Under the pieces are notes generated by a model, which had not been told where the DNA came from, did no database searches, and saw only the letters and a list, made by a program, of their open reading frames with translations. A stretch of DNA of 64,000 bases from Halichondria panicea (taxonomy: Eukaryota > Porifera > Demospongiae > Suberitida > Halichondriidae), in contig NC_087385.1 in NCBI RefSeq assembly GCF_963675165.1, positions 268,501 through 332,500 of the forward strand. The letters are read 5' to 3'. Position 1 is the stretch's first letter. Each line of letters opens with the position of its first letter. Positions 63,475 to 64,000 of this stretch are shown here, in pieces. The position numbers were made by a program, and so were the translations under genes.

Positions 63475-63537
63475 ACTCTAGAGACACTATGAACACTGTA
63501 TAGCAATGTACTCTACCCCCCCCCCCCCCCCCCCCAC

Positions 63538-63602
63538 TAGCCTCGTTCCCAAGAGTCGACCTAGCGTTCAATTGGAGACGGATCGGCCTGGGATCGAGGC
63601 TA
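63538..63602. mobile_element. 65-bp TAGCCTCG foldback remnant, second copy
   Basis: Counterpart of 35367-35431. Confidence 0.55.
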
Positions 63603-63636
63603 CCCCCCACACACACACACACACGCGCACACACAG

Positions 63637-63828
63637 GAGTTGAAGTGTTTCCTGCCCACAGGACCTGACCCACCAGCACTGGACCCAGAGGCAGAGGAAG
63701 TGGATATGATAGAGAGTGAGGGGACGAGGGTAGTGGGCGGGGCACAAGGGGGTGGAGCCATATACGATGAAGATGAGGAGGATGAAGGAGTGGGCAGGGC
63801 ACAGAGGGTGGGCTGCTCTCAACAGTGA
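63637..63828 (+). pseudogene. Unit 7: isolated last DnaJ-A exon
   Basis: Counterpart of 35466-35657, frame intact to CSQQ-stop. The remaining 172 bases of the window are the shared 3' flank leading to the next kinase copy, whose stop would lie just outside. Confidence 0.8.
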
Positions 63829-64000
63829 CACTCTTAGGAACTCTATATATTCACCGCTTTGATTGTATTTATGGACTGGTTTTGTGGTTACTGCTATTGT
63901 TCTAATTATGTGAATAACGTTTGCCCATACCACTCATCATAATTATTGTGAACGGTAATATTGATTAGCATGAGACTGAGATAAAGTCAATAGTAATCAT

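Larger units (their letters stand above)
54485..64000. repeat. 9.5-kb near-identical copy of 26314-35829
   Basis: Every exon, element and intron from 26316 recurs at +28,171. The one difference I noticed is T at 32747 versus C at 60918. The left border falls inside the 26191-26566 foldback element, with two bases (GG) shared at the join. The copy continues past the window end. Confidence 0.95.

Overview
The window is eukaryotic nuclear DNA. It has GT-AG spliceosomal introns, exon-sized coding blocks on both strands, long (GT)n/(CA)n tracts and many short inverted-repeat DNA transposons. The recognisable families (type I DnaJ/DNAJA, ZFAND1, ATG8/LC3, a ZCCHC2/ZCCHC14-like domain, tyrosine-kinase-like kinases) point to an animal. 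Compact genes and a lineage-specific kelch-plus-kinase expansion would fit a sponge or another early-branching invertebrate, but that is inference.

The layout is a degenerate tandem array with a period of about 6.5-10 kb. Each unit holds (i) on the minus strand, a five-exon gene for a protein with an N-terminal six-bladed kelch propeller, a coiled coil and a C-terminal tyrosine-kinase-like kinase; and (ii) on the plus strand, C-terminal exons of a DnaJ subfamily A gene without a J domain. The 3' ends of the two converge. I number the units 0-7: unit 0 (about 1-2.6 kb, truncated), 1 (2.9-9.1 kb), 2 (9.4-17.2), 3 (17.5-26.8), 4 (27.2-35.7), 5 (36.0-45.0), 6 (45.3-55.0), 7 (55.4-64.0). Kelch-kinase copies 3, 4, 5 and 7 read intact (about 749, 739, 754 and 739 aa). 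Copy 1 has one early nonsense codon, copy 2 several lesions, copy 6 a 1.4-kb insertion in an exon, and copy 0 is a remnant. No DnaJ copy is complete.

Between kinase copies 4 and 5 the usual DnaJ 5' exons are replaced by an island with a ZFAND1 gene (minus; nonsense codon in the first AN1 finger), two exons of a ZCCHC2/14-like domain (plus) and the last two exons of an ATG8/LC3 gene (plus). From about 54,487 to the end, the window repeats 26,316-35,829 almost base for base (offset 28,171). The join lies beside an inverted duplication inside (GT)n/(CA)n tracts, so it is either a very recent duplication or an assembly artefact.

The most interesting signal is in the kelch-kinase array. Frameworks are nearly invariant between copies, while residues just after the di-glycine of blades and just before the first strand of blades differ from copy to copy. 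In kelch propellers such as Keap1, the BC and DA loops at these positions form the ligand-binding face. I infer a diversified family of intracellular recognition kinases, evolving by duplication, mosaic exchange and decay.
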